Shown here: in pieces, positions 30,846 through 38,122 of the stretch | Layout of the letters: each line of letters opens with the position of its first letter | Numbering within the stretch: the stretch's first letter is position 1 | Assembly: GCA_046730475.1 (NCBI GenBank) | Contig: JBKPIY010000047.1 | Location: forward strand, 1-38,122 | Reading direction: 5' to 3' | Source of the DNA: JBKPIY01 sp046730475 | GTDB lineage: Bacteria; Actinomycetota; Thermoleophilia; Solirubrobacterales; 70-9 | Length of the DNA stretch: 38,122 bases | Notes under the pieces: generated by a model | Databases searched by the model: none | Told to the model about the DNA's origin: nothing | The model's input: only the letters and a program-made list of their open reading frames with translations | Made by a program: the position numbers and the translations under genes

Positions 30846-32219
30846 CTAGCCGATGAACAGCTGCTCGAGCAGGAACACGTTCAGGGCGATGATCATCGCC
30901 GCCAGGGTGCCAGCCACCGCGGTCAGCCAGCCCGGGTTGGCGAGCGCTCCCATCACGTCCGGGCGCCGCGCCACCACCAACAGTGGCACCAGAGCGAAGG
31001 GGATGCCGAACGAGAGGACGACCTGGCTGATCACCAAGGCGTTGGTGGGTGGCAGCCCCACTCCGAGCACGACCAGGGCCGGCGCCAGGGTGATCGCGCG
31101 GCGCAGAAAGATCGGGATCCGGCGCTGGATGAAGCCCTGCATCACCACCTGGCCCGACATCGTCCCGACGGAGGAGGAGGCGAATCCGGAGGCGAGCAGC
31201 GCCACCCCGAACACGGTCGCAGCGTTCTGCGAGACCAGGGTCTGGAGGCCGTCGAAGGCGCTCTCGATGCTGTCGATCCCGGTCAGGCCGCCCTCGTGGA
31301 AGAGGGCCGCGGCCATGGCCATCATCGAGAGGTTCACCACCCCCGCGAGCGCCATCGCGATCACCACGTCGATCCGCTCGAAGCGGAGGATCTGGCGGCG
31401 CTCCCGATCGTCGCGCCCGACCACGCGGCGCTGGGTCAGCGCAGAGTGCAGGTAGATCACGTGCGGCATCACAGTCGCCCCGATGATCCCGGTGGCGAGC
31501 AGGATGCTCTCGGTGTCACCGAACCCCGGGAGGACGAGATGCTTGGCGACCTGCCCGGCATCGGGCTTCGCGCTGAGGATCTCGAAGGCGAAGCCGAGCA
31601 CCACCACCCCGACCATGCCGGAGATGACCGCTTCCAGGCGGCGGAACCCTCTTCGCTGCAGGGCGAGGATCGCGAACGCGGCGGCGCCCGCGATCAAGGC
31701 GGCGCCGAAAAGGGGGATGCCAAAGAGAAGGTTGAGTGCCAGCGCCGCGCCGACCACCTCGGCGATGTCGGTAGACATGGCGACGACCTCGGCCTGGATC
31801 CAGAGCCCGATCGAAGTGCGCCGCGAGAAGACCTCGCGACAAACCTCGGGCAGGTTCTTCCCGGTCGCGATCCCGAGCTTCGCCGACTGGGTCTGGACCA
31901 CCATCGCAATCAGGTTCGCGGCCAGCACCACCCAGAGGAGCAGGTAGCCGAACTTCGCCCCGCCGGCGATGTTGGTGGCGAAGTTGCCGGGGTCGATGTA
32001 GGCGACCGCGGCAATGAAGGCGGGGCCGAGGAACGGCCAGATCCTGGGGAGGCCGCGCGCGTGGCCGTCCAGCGACCGCCGCGCCGCCCGGGCGACCGCC
32101 GCCTCGCCCGGGAGGACACCCTCGACGGCGGCCCCGTTCCCGCCGAGGCCGTTAGCCGACGGCTCCCCGACGACCTGGGGCGGGCGCTGCTCCAGCGTCT
32201 CGAGCTCGGGCGCGCTCAT
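30846..32219 (-). CDS. mntH: Nramp-family divalent metal (Mn2+) transporter
   Basis: A 457-aa proton-coupled metal importer of the inner membrane. Metal-site motifs are DPGNF (residues 76-80) in helix 1 and the helix-6 MPH in GATVMPHVIYLHS. About eleven hydrophobic helices follow a soluble N-terminal tail of about 55 residues. Its ATG overlaps the mntR stop (ATGA), so it is translated with its regulator. Manganese specificity is inferred from the regulator's metal-site residues and operon context. Confidence 0.93.
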   Translation of the reverse strand: MSAPELETLEQRPPQVVGEPSANGLGGNGAAVEGVLPGEAAVARAARRSLDGHARGLPRIWPFLGPAFIAAVAYIDPGNFATNIAGGAKFGYLLLWVVLAANLIAMVVQTQSAKLGIATGKNLPEVCREVFSRRTSIGLWIQAEVVAMSTDIAEVVGAALALNLLFGIPLFGAALIAGAAAFAILALQRRGFRRLEAVISGMVGVVVLGFAFEILSAKPDAGQVAKHLVLPGFGDTESILLATGIIGATVMPHVIYLHSALTQRRVVGRDDRERRQILRFERIDVVIAMALAGVVNLSMMAMAAALFHEGGLTGIDSIESAFDGLQTLVSQNAATVFGVALLASGFASSSVGTMSGQVVMQGFIQRRIPIFLRRAITLAPALVVLGVGLPPTNALVISQVVLSFGIPFALVPLLVVARRPDVMGALANPGWLTAVAGTLAAMIIALNVFLLEQLFIG

Positions 32220-32911
32220 CGCGCCCGCGCCCTCCCCGTGCCGGCCGGGATCACCCGCATCCGCTCCACCAGCTTGCCCCCGAGCGCGTGCTCCCGCCCG
32301 GCGACCTCGACCAGGATCGGCCCGCCGAAAGGCTCGCGCCCGCGCATCAGCAGCCGGGTGCCGGGCCGGATGTTGCGCTCGGCGAGGTAGCGGAGCATGG
32401 CGCCGTCGGAATCCGAGACCCGCACGAGCACCCCGGTCGCGCCGACCTCGAGCTCGGTGAGCGGCACCGATGACTCATCGGCGACCGCCAGATCGCGGTC
32501 GGGGATCGGGTCACCGTGCGGGTCGCGGGCAGGATCGCCGAGCTTGGTGGCGATCATCTCCTCGAGCTCCTCGGAGATGTAGTGCTCCAGGACCTCGGCC
32601 TCGTCGTGGACCCGGTCCCAGGGCATGTCGAAGGCGTCGGCCAGGTAGGACTCGAGGAGCCGGTGGTGGCGCAGGACCTCGAGCGCCATCCGCTCGCCCC
32701 CGTGGGTGAGGCGGACGCCGTGGTAGGGCTCGTACCGGGCCAGATGCATCTCGTCGAGCCGCTTCACCATCGCGGTCACCGACGACGGCGCCACCCCCAG
32801 GCGCTCGGCGATCGCGGTCGTGCTGACCGGCCCGCCGAGGCGCTGCTGGAGCGAGAAGATCGCCTTGGTGTAGTCCTCGACAGCCTCGGTGCCGGCGTGA
32901 AGTCTGGACAT
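32216..32911 (-). CDS. mntR: DtxR/MntR-family manganese-dependent repressor
   Basis: A 231-aa regulator with an N-terminal winged HTH (STTAIAERLGVAPSSVTAMV), a dimerisation/metal domain and a C-terminal SH3/FeoA-like domain. Metal ligands look Mn-type: Asp13 where DtxR has Met10, and Glu106 where DtxR has Cys102, followed by Glu109 and His110 in VLEHYIS. It should bind DNA when Mn2+ is plentiful and shut off mntH. I choose ATG at 32911 (MSRLHAG); an in-frame TTG at 32923 abuts the operator and is less likely. The palindrome at 32925-32940 lies 14 bp upstream, so the operon is probably autoregulated. Confidence 0.93.
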   Translation of the reverse strand: MSRLHAGTEAVEDYTKAIFSLQQRLGGPVSTTAIAERLGVAPSSVTAMVKRLDEMHLARYEPYHGVRLTHGGERMALEVLRHHRLLESYLADAFDMPWDRVHDEAEVLEHYISEELEEMIATKLGDPARDPHGDPIPDRDLAVADESSVPLTELEVGATGVLVRVSDSDGAMLRYLAERNIRPGTRLLMRGREPFGGPILVEVAGREHALGGKLVERMRVIPAGTGRARAR

Positions 32912-32924
32912 GCCGAAATCCAAG

Positions 32925-32940
32925 TTTAGACGAATCTAAA
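32925..32940. promoter_or_regulatory. MntR operator palindrome
   Basis: TTTAGACGAATCTAAA: perfect 6-bp arms TTTAGA/TCTAAA around CGAA, AT-rich in a GC-rich region and directly upstream of mntR. The overlapping minus-strand TAAACT (32923-32928) could be the -10 box, so repressor binding would block RNA polymerase. Confidence 0.8.
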
Positions 32941-32990
32941 TCCCGGGCGCCGCGCGCCCCGTCCCTGCCGGGGCCGCCGCCGGCGGTTCC

Positions 32991-32996
32991 TACAAT
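32991..32996 (+). promoter_or_regulatory. -10 box, leaderless start of ygfZ
   Basis: TACAAT, 6 nt before the ATG at 33003; no ribosome-binding site in between. Confidence 0.55.
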
Positions 32997-33002
32997 CGAG
33001 GG

Positions 33003-33965
33003 ATGGCGATCACCTCCCCCGCGCTTGAGCTCGACGCCCAGTACCGCGCCCTTCGCGAGGAGGCGGGGATGGTGGACCGCTCCGACCGCGGCAAGCTCAG
33101 GGTCAGTGGCCCCGAGGCGGCCGAGTACCTCCACAGCCAGCTCACGAACGAGATCGAGGCGCTCGCCGAGGGCGAGGGCTGCTACGCGGCGCTCCTCGAT
33201 CGCAAGGGCCACCTCCAGGCGGACGCGCGCTTGCTCCGGCTCGCCCGCGATGACCTCTGGCTCGACTCGGAGGCGACCGGCGCCGCTGCCCTCCGCCGAC
33301 ACCTGGAGACCTACAAGATCGGGCGCGAAGTCGAGATCGAGGACGTGGGCGAGGAGCGGGCGCTCACCTCGGTGATCGGGCCAGCCGCGGCCGAGCTGAC
33401 CGGCGCCGGCGCGCTAGCGCCCGAGCACGCCCACCGTCTCTACGAGCGGGGTGGGGTCGAGATAACCGCCGTCGCCACTGATGTCGGCCTCGATCTGATC
33501 ACCGGGCGCGAGCAGGGGGAGGCGGTGCGCGAGCTGCTGGCCGCCGCGGGGGTCCCGGCGGTGAGCGAGGACGCCGCCGAGATCCTCCGAGTGGAATCGG
33601 GGCGGCCGCGCTTCGGGCGGGAGATGAGCCCGGCGACGATGCCGGCCGAAGCCGGAATCGTCGAGCGGGCGGTGAGCTTCACCAAGGGCTGCTATATCGG
33701 CCAGGAGCCGGTCGCCCGGCTTCACTACAAGGGGAGCCCCAACCGGCGGCTGTGCGGGCTCCGCCTCAGCGCCGACGCCGACGCCGGCGAGCTGCTCAGG
33801 CTCGGCGAGCGCGAGGTCGGTGCGATCGGCACCGCGGTCCTGTCCCCCGCCTTCGGCCCGATCGCGCTTGCGGTCGTCCGCAAGGAGGCGGGGATCGGCT
33901 GTCGGCTCGAGGTCGGCGACCGGGGGATCACGGCCGAGGTGGTCGAGCCGCCCTTCGGCGGTTAG
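33003..33965 (+). CDS. ygfZ: YgfZ/GcvT-type folate-binding protein
   Basis: A 320-aa relative of the glycine-cleavage T protein that supports iron-sulfur cluster repair or assembly with tetrahydrofolate. The key motif KGCYIGQE begins at Lys228 with Cys230, followed by PVARLHYKG. The N-terminal GKLRVSGPEAAEYLHSQLTN and LLDRKGHLQAD are typical. The ATG lies 6 nt after TACAAT, so its mRNA is predicted to be leaderless. It is divergent from mntR; possible coupling of Fe-S and Mn responses is only inference. Confidence 0.92.
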   Translation: MAITSPALELDAQYRALREEAGMVDRSDRGKLRVSGPEAAEYLHSQLTNEIEALAEGEGCYAALLDRKGHLQADARLLRLARDDLWLDSEATGAAALRRHLETYKIGREVEIEDVGEERALTSVIGPAAAELTGAGALAPEHAHRLYERGGVEITAVATDVGLDLITGREQGEAVRELLAAAGVPAVSEDAAEILRVESGRPRFGREMSPATMPAEAGIVERAVSFTKGCYIGQEPVARLHYKGSPNRRLCGLRLSADADAGELLRLGEREVGAIGTAVLSPAFGPIALAVVRKEAGIGCRLEVGDRGITAEVVEPPFGG

Positions 33966-34029
33966 GGCCGGGCGAGCCGGCGGCGTCCGAGCCTCCCGCC
34001 GGGCCGGCTCCCGATCCCCCGCCGTCGGC

Positions 34030-34035
34030 TAGATT
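34030..34035 (+). promoter_or_regulatory. -10 box of lipoprotein gene
   Basis: TAGATT, 8 nt before the ATG at 34044; no ribosome-binding site between. Confidence 0.45.
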
Positions 34036-34043
34036 CTGGCTGT

Positions 34044-34466
34044 ATGCCTAGGAGGAGGGGCAGAGCCCCCGCCATCACGGTGGTCGCGCTCGCCATCCCG
34101 ATGGCCCTGGTCGCCGTTGGCTGCGGCCGCAGCGACTTCGCCAACAACCCGCGCCCGGCGGTCGCGGCCGAGGTCACCGTCAGCATCGACTCCAAGAACG
34201 TCGAGATCTCCCCGAAGCGCTTCGGCGCGGGGCTGGTCAACTTCACGATCGCCAACCTCACCGCCGACCCGGCCACACTCTCGATCAGCGGCCCGACCAG
34301 GGCCGACAGCGGGGACATCCCTCCCGCCGGCAACACCACCATGAAGATGCAGATCGACGTGGGCCACTACGAGGCGAGCGCCACCGGCCCCTCCGGAGTC
34401 CGCCCGGTCAGCTTCGACATCGCCACCCGCAGCCCCTCGGCCCGCAACGATCTGCTGCTGCCCTAG
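34044..34466 (+). CDS. Small secreted lipoprotein, beta-sandwich-like
   Basis: A 140-aa protein. A basic start (MPRRRGRAP), a hydrophobic stretch and LVAVGC form a lipoprotein signal with the lipidated Cys at about residue 27. The mature part, EVTVSIDSKNVEISPKRF to the end, alternates in beta strands like a cupredoxin or immunoglobulin sandwich. There are no His/Cys copper ligands, so it is not a copper protein. Function unknown. Its stop overlaps the stop of the next gene on the other strand in a shared CTAG. Confidence 0.75.
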   Translation: MPRRRGRAPAITVVALAIPMALVAVGCGRSDFANNPRPAVAAEVTVSIDSKNVEISPKRFGAGLVNFTIANLTADPATLSISGPTRADSGDIPPAGNTTMKMQIDVGHYEASATGPSGVRPVSFDIATRSPSARNDLLLP

Positions 34467-35740
34467 CCGGGGTCGCCGGTGTCGGCCGCCTCGACCAGGG
34501 CGTCCACCCGCGCCAGTCGCTCCCGCACGTCCTCGACCATCTCGTCGAGCGAGGAGCGCGCCTTGTCCGAGCTGGTCTTGATCCCGGTGAGGGTGGCGCG
34601 AATCGCCTGGGCCTGCCTCAGGCAGGACACCGCCTCCTCGGCCGCATCGCGGACGGCGGCAGCGTCGACGGTGAGGTCGCGGTCGCGGGCCATCGCCACC
34701 CGGGCGGCGGCCAGCCGGTAGCCGACCTCGAGCGCGATTCCTCCGGGCTCATCGCGGTCGACCGCCACGATCAGCTTGTTTCCCTCGTACTCGGTCAGCA
34801 CCTCGCGGCCGGCGGGCACCCGGTCCTCCCCGGCGACCACCAGGACGGCGAAGGAGGCGGCGCGGGCGGCCATCGCCTCGTTCAGCTCGCGCCAGGCGTC
34901 GTTCTTGGAGAGCTTCTTGTCCTTGGCCTCGAACACGATCCGTCCTGCGGCGGGCCCGTCGGCAGCGCCTAGCTCGACCAGGGTGTCGCCCTTGCGCCCT
35001 CCTCCCTCGGCGCCGGCGCCACCGGTATGGCTCGAGGCGTCGCCGCGGGCGGCCGCGATCCGTTCGAGCGCCAGGTCGACGCGCTCCTCGAAGCTCCGTC
35101 CCTTGGCGGTGCCCCGCTCCGCCTGCTCGGCCACCCGCTGATCGGCTTCGTCGCGCTCCTTCAGCTCGACCAGCTCTCGGGTGAGCTCCTCGATCCGGCG
35201 GCGGTTGGCCTCTCCCTCGGCGCGCTGGCGGGCGTCGCTCTCCCCCAGAGCCCGCACCACCGCCCCCTTGAAGTCGGTCAGGGGGTTTGCGCCGTCCTCG
35301 GCGGAGAAGAGCTTCACCATCGAGGTGCGCTGCTCGTCGAGCGCCCTGCGCAGCAGCTCCGCGATCTGGCGCTGGACCGAGCCCTCGCGCGCCCCGTCGA
35401 AGCTCGCCGCGATCCGCTCGGCGAGCTGGGCATCGCGCTCCTCGATCCCCTTGGCGAGGCGCTCGCGGAGGCCGGCGGCCTGCTTCTCGAGCTCCGCCCG
35501 GACGTAGTCGACCTCGGCGGCGGCGTCCTCCCGGTCCAGCACCCGGGCGCCGATCTCGATCGCGTCGGTGACGGTGCGGGCGGGATCCTGGCCGGCCTCG
35601 GTGCGCTCGCGTACGAGCCCGGCGGCGCGCTCGTCGGTGACGGTGAGATGCTCGATCACGAGCCGGTCCTCGAGGGCGCGGACCGTGCCTCGCGGCGCGC
35701 CGCCCTCGAGCGCGAGCTGGGTCTTCTCGGACGCTTCCAT
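34463..35740 (-). CDS. Coiled-coil protein with PD-(D/E)XK nuclease-like core
   Basis: A 425-aa protein. Long charged helices run from about 70 to 210 (predicted coiled coil). A compact domain then has GRSFEERVD (Glu218/219), GDTLVELG (Asp252) and VFEAKDKK (Glu271, Lys273), followed by strands VLVVAGEDRVP and NKLIVAVDRD. The order E...D...E-x-K is the PD-(D/E)XK nuclease signature, and the layout resembles RmuC and DUF2130 proteins. A C-terminal helical bundle follows. All putative catalytic residues are present, so DNA cleavage is possible but unproven. No ribosome-binding site; a TACCTT box lies 11 nt before the ATG. No methylase or defence gene is adjacent. Confidence 0.75.
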   Translation of the reverse strand: MEASEKTQLALEGGAPRGTVRALEDRLVIEHLTVTDERAAGLVRERTEAGQDPARTVTDAIEIGARVLDREDAAAEVDYVRAELEKQAAGLRERLAKGIEERDAQLAERIAASFDGAREGSVQRQIAELLRRALDEQRTSMVKLFSAEDGANPLTDFKGAVVRALGESDARQRAEGEANRRRIEELTRELVELKERDEADQRVAEQAERGTAKGRSFEERVDLALERIAAARGDASSHTGGAGAEGGGRKGDTLVELGAADGPAAGRIVFEAKDKKLSKNDAWRELNEAMAARAASFAVLVVAGEDRVPAGREVLTEYEGNKLIVAVDRDEPGGIALEVGYRLAAARVAMARDRDLTVDAAAVRDAAEEAVSCLRQAQAIRATLTGIKTSSDKARSSLDEMVEDVRERLARVDALVEAADTGDPG

Positions 35741-35817
35741 GGGGACTCACGAAGGTAGTCGGGGTCCCGGACGCGAACCTGACGGAGCCCGCCGTTCGGC
35801 CGTTGCCCCCGGGCCGT

Positions 35818-35823
35818 TACGCT
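35818..35823 (+). promoter_or_regulatory. -10 box of LOG-family gene
   Basis: TACGCT, exactly 7 nt before an in-frame ATC codon at 35831. The same hexamer and spacing precede the ATG at 30772 on the other strand. Confidence 0.5.
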
Positions 35824-35830
35824 CGCCGCC

Positions 35831-36544
<714 letters not shown>

Positions 36545-37595
36545 CGGCTTCGGACCTGGTCGACGAACGCCGCCATCCGCTCGGCGAGCGGCGGGTGGTG
36601 AATTTCGAGCACGTTCTCCGCGTTCGCCTCCCCGGAGCTGGAGAGGTTGAAGGACCCGAGGAAGACGACGTCGTCGGCGACCGTCACCTTGGCGTGCATG
36701 AAGTCGTGGACGCTGTCCGCGCTCCACGGAGTCGACGGCTTGCCCGCGAACGGCAGCCCTTGCAGGACCGCGGCAAGGAGGGGGATCTTCCAGGGCGAGT
36801 GGCCGTCCTCGAGCCACTGGTGAAAGACGGCGTCGGTCTGGGTCTCGTCCACCGCCCCGGCGGCGTCCGGGGCGCCCCGGGTCGCCAGCTCAGCCAGGGT
36901 GGAGAGCACCGGTCCCGAGGTGATCACGGGGGAGGCGATCCGGACCCGGCGGCGCGCGCAACCGATCTCTGTGGCAATCCGCTGGGAGAGCTCGTGGCCG
37001 TGGCCGGGGGCGAACCAGGCACGGATCCGGGTCCCGTCCGCGTCGAGCAGGCGCGGCTTGCCGAACCCGCTGTGCTCGACGTCGCGCCGCTTCCACAGCT
37101 CCTCGAAGTTGTCGACGTAGGCCGCCGCGATCACGTCAGCCTCCACGGTCGCGATCACGTTCTCCTCCCGGGTCCACGAGTCGATCGTCCAGTTTGTCGA
37201 TCCGGTGAGGACGGCCTCGCCGTCGCGGACCATGTACTTGTGGTGCATCAGGTCGGGGATCCCGGAGATCGCCCGCGCCTCGATCGGAAGCTGTTCGAGG
37301 ATGTCCGGACGGGTCGACGGGGGCGGGTGGAGCGCCGCTGGGCGGCCGCATTCGAGGTTGTAGATCAGCCGAACCTTGACCCCGCGCCCCGATGCCGCCC
37401 GCAGCTCGGCGGCAATCGCCTCGCCGGCCGGGCCCGGGAGCCGGACGTCGTACAGCGCAATCTCAAGCCGGGCGCGGGCCGGACGGATGAAGGCGGCGAT
37501 CCAGCCGGCCACCTCCTCGGCGGGCTGGCCGCCGTCGGTGAGCGTCGTCACCTCCACCTCGGGAATTCTGCCGCGCCTGCGGAATTGCCCTCGAC

Positions 37596-37601
37596 TAGGA
37601 T
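37596..37601 (+). promoter_or_regulatory. -10 box of ccr
   Basis: TAGGAT, about 46 nt before the GTG at 37648, giving a leader of about 40 nt that carries the AGGAGG ribosome-binding site. Confidence 0.4.
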
Positions 37602-37647
37602 TGCCCCGGTCCGAACCCCCTTCCTACCGCGACCGCTGAGGAGGAAC

Positions 37648-38122
37648 GTGGCCGTAGACATCGCCGAGGTCTCGAAGCTCGACGTCGAGCCCGGCACCCT
37701 GCCCGAGAAGATGGCCGCCTGGGTGATCCGTCCCGAGCGCGAGGGTGAGCCGCGCGACGCCTTCCAGGTGGAGGAGATCGAGGTGCCGGAGCCGGGCGCC
37801 TTCGAGGTGATCGTCAGGGTGATGGCCGCGGGCGTCAACTTCAACAACGTCTGGGCGGCGCTCGGGAAGCCCGTGTCGGTGTTCGGCTACGGCGACCACG
37901 AGCAGTGGGGCCACCACATCGGCGGCTCCGACGCCTCCGGGATCGTCTGGAAGGTCGGCGAGGGCGTCACCAAGTGGAAGCCGGGCGACGAGGTCGTGAT
38001 CCACTGCAACCAGGCCTCCTACGAGGACCCCGAGGTCCACGGCCTCGACCCGCTCGCGGCGCCCTCGCAGCTGATCTGGGGCTACGAGACGACGTGGGGC
38101 TCGTTCGCCCAGTTCACCAAGG
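37648..38122 (+). CDS. ccr: Crotonyl-CoA carboxylase/reductase, 5' part
   Basis: Reductively carboxylates crotonyl-CoA to ethylmalonyl-CoA with NADPH, or reduces it to butyryl-CoA. Only 158 codons lie in the window; the gene runs off the right edge. The N-terminal part is diagnostic: AGVNFNNVWAALGKPVSVF, GHHIGGSDASGIVWKVGEG, KPGDEVVIHCNQASYEDPEV, HGLDPLAAPSQLIWGYETTW and GSFAQFTK. GTG at 37648 has a strong AGGAGG site 4 nt upstream. It supplies C5 dicarboxylic acyl-CoA units for the ethylmalonyl-CoA pathway or for polyketide synthesis. Confidence 0.93.
   Translation, partial: MAVDIAEVSKLDVEPGTLPEKMAAWVIRPEREGEPRDAFQVEEIEVPEPGAFEVIVRVMAAGVNFNNVWAALGKPVSVFGYGDHEQWGHHIGGSDASGIVWKVGEGVTKWKPGDEVVIHCNQASYEDPEVHGLDPLAAPSQLIWGYETTWGSFAQFTK

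Noticed and set aside
32923..32923. TTG at 32923 as the mntR start
   Set aside because: It lies two bases from the operator arm and leaves no room for a ribosome-binding site. ATG at 32911 gives the usual short N-terminus before the HTH.

Overview
The window is very GC-rich, with dense coding on both strands, many GTG and a few TTG starts, and a complete coenzyme F420 pathway that includes a fused FO synthase. This points to an actinobacterium. The mix of F420 genes, a crotonyl-CoA carboxylase/reductase, N-acetylglucosamine-6-sulfatase-like enzymes and very frequent leaderless-looking starts suggests the class Thermoleophilia (Solirubrobacterales or relatives). That placement is inference.

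Layout. 1-1435: an IS256-family element with a frameshifted transposase. 1709-3466: a glycerophosphodiester phosphodiesterase and a CmoB-like methyltransferase. 3883-10657: a region studded with five tRNA genes (Pro, Gly, Trp, two Leu). It holds two related sulfatases, a broken HTH/LAGLIDADG gene, a single-domain response regulator, a small membrane protein and a YedK/HMCES-type enzyme. 10703-19770: acyl-CoA and ketone-body metabolism. It contains an M28 peptidase, acetoacetyl-CoA synthetase, an acyl-CoA carboxylase carboxyltransferase, 3-hydroxyacyl-CoA dehydrogenase, HMG-CoA lyase, a hotdog thioesterase and an SDR. A DivIVA-like protein with nine 11-residue repeats sits in the middle of this set.

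19862-23007: the F420 operon (F420:NADP oxidoreductase, CofD, CofC/FbiD, single-domain CofE). The FO synthase FbiC lies at 25038-27239, separated by a cupin, a zinc alcohol dehydrogenase and an IS1595-derived remnant with long inverted repeats. 27311-32911: an aquaporin, an orphan THI5/NMT1-type lipoprotein, a RibD-C/DHFR-like reductase, a pair of small unknown proteins (one a degenerate receiver), and the mntR-mntH manganese operon with a clear palindromic operator. 33003-38122: YgfZ, a small lipoprotein, a coiled-coil protein with a PD-(D/E)XK-like core, a LOG-family protein, a phospholipase D-like protein and the 5' part of ccr.

How the genes work together. HMG-CoA lyase releases acetoacetate and acetyl-CoA. 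AacS re-activates acetoacetate. The dehydrogenase, carboxyltransferase and Ccr handle C4 to C5 acyl-CoAs, possibly around the ethylmalonyl-CoA route. Fno links the F420 pool to NADP. The two most unusual themes are a recurring -10 hexamer about 7 nt before start codons, which predicts leaderless mRNAs, and the hendecad-repeat protein inside the acyl-CoA gene set.
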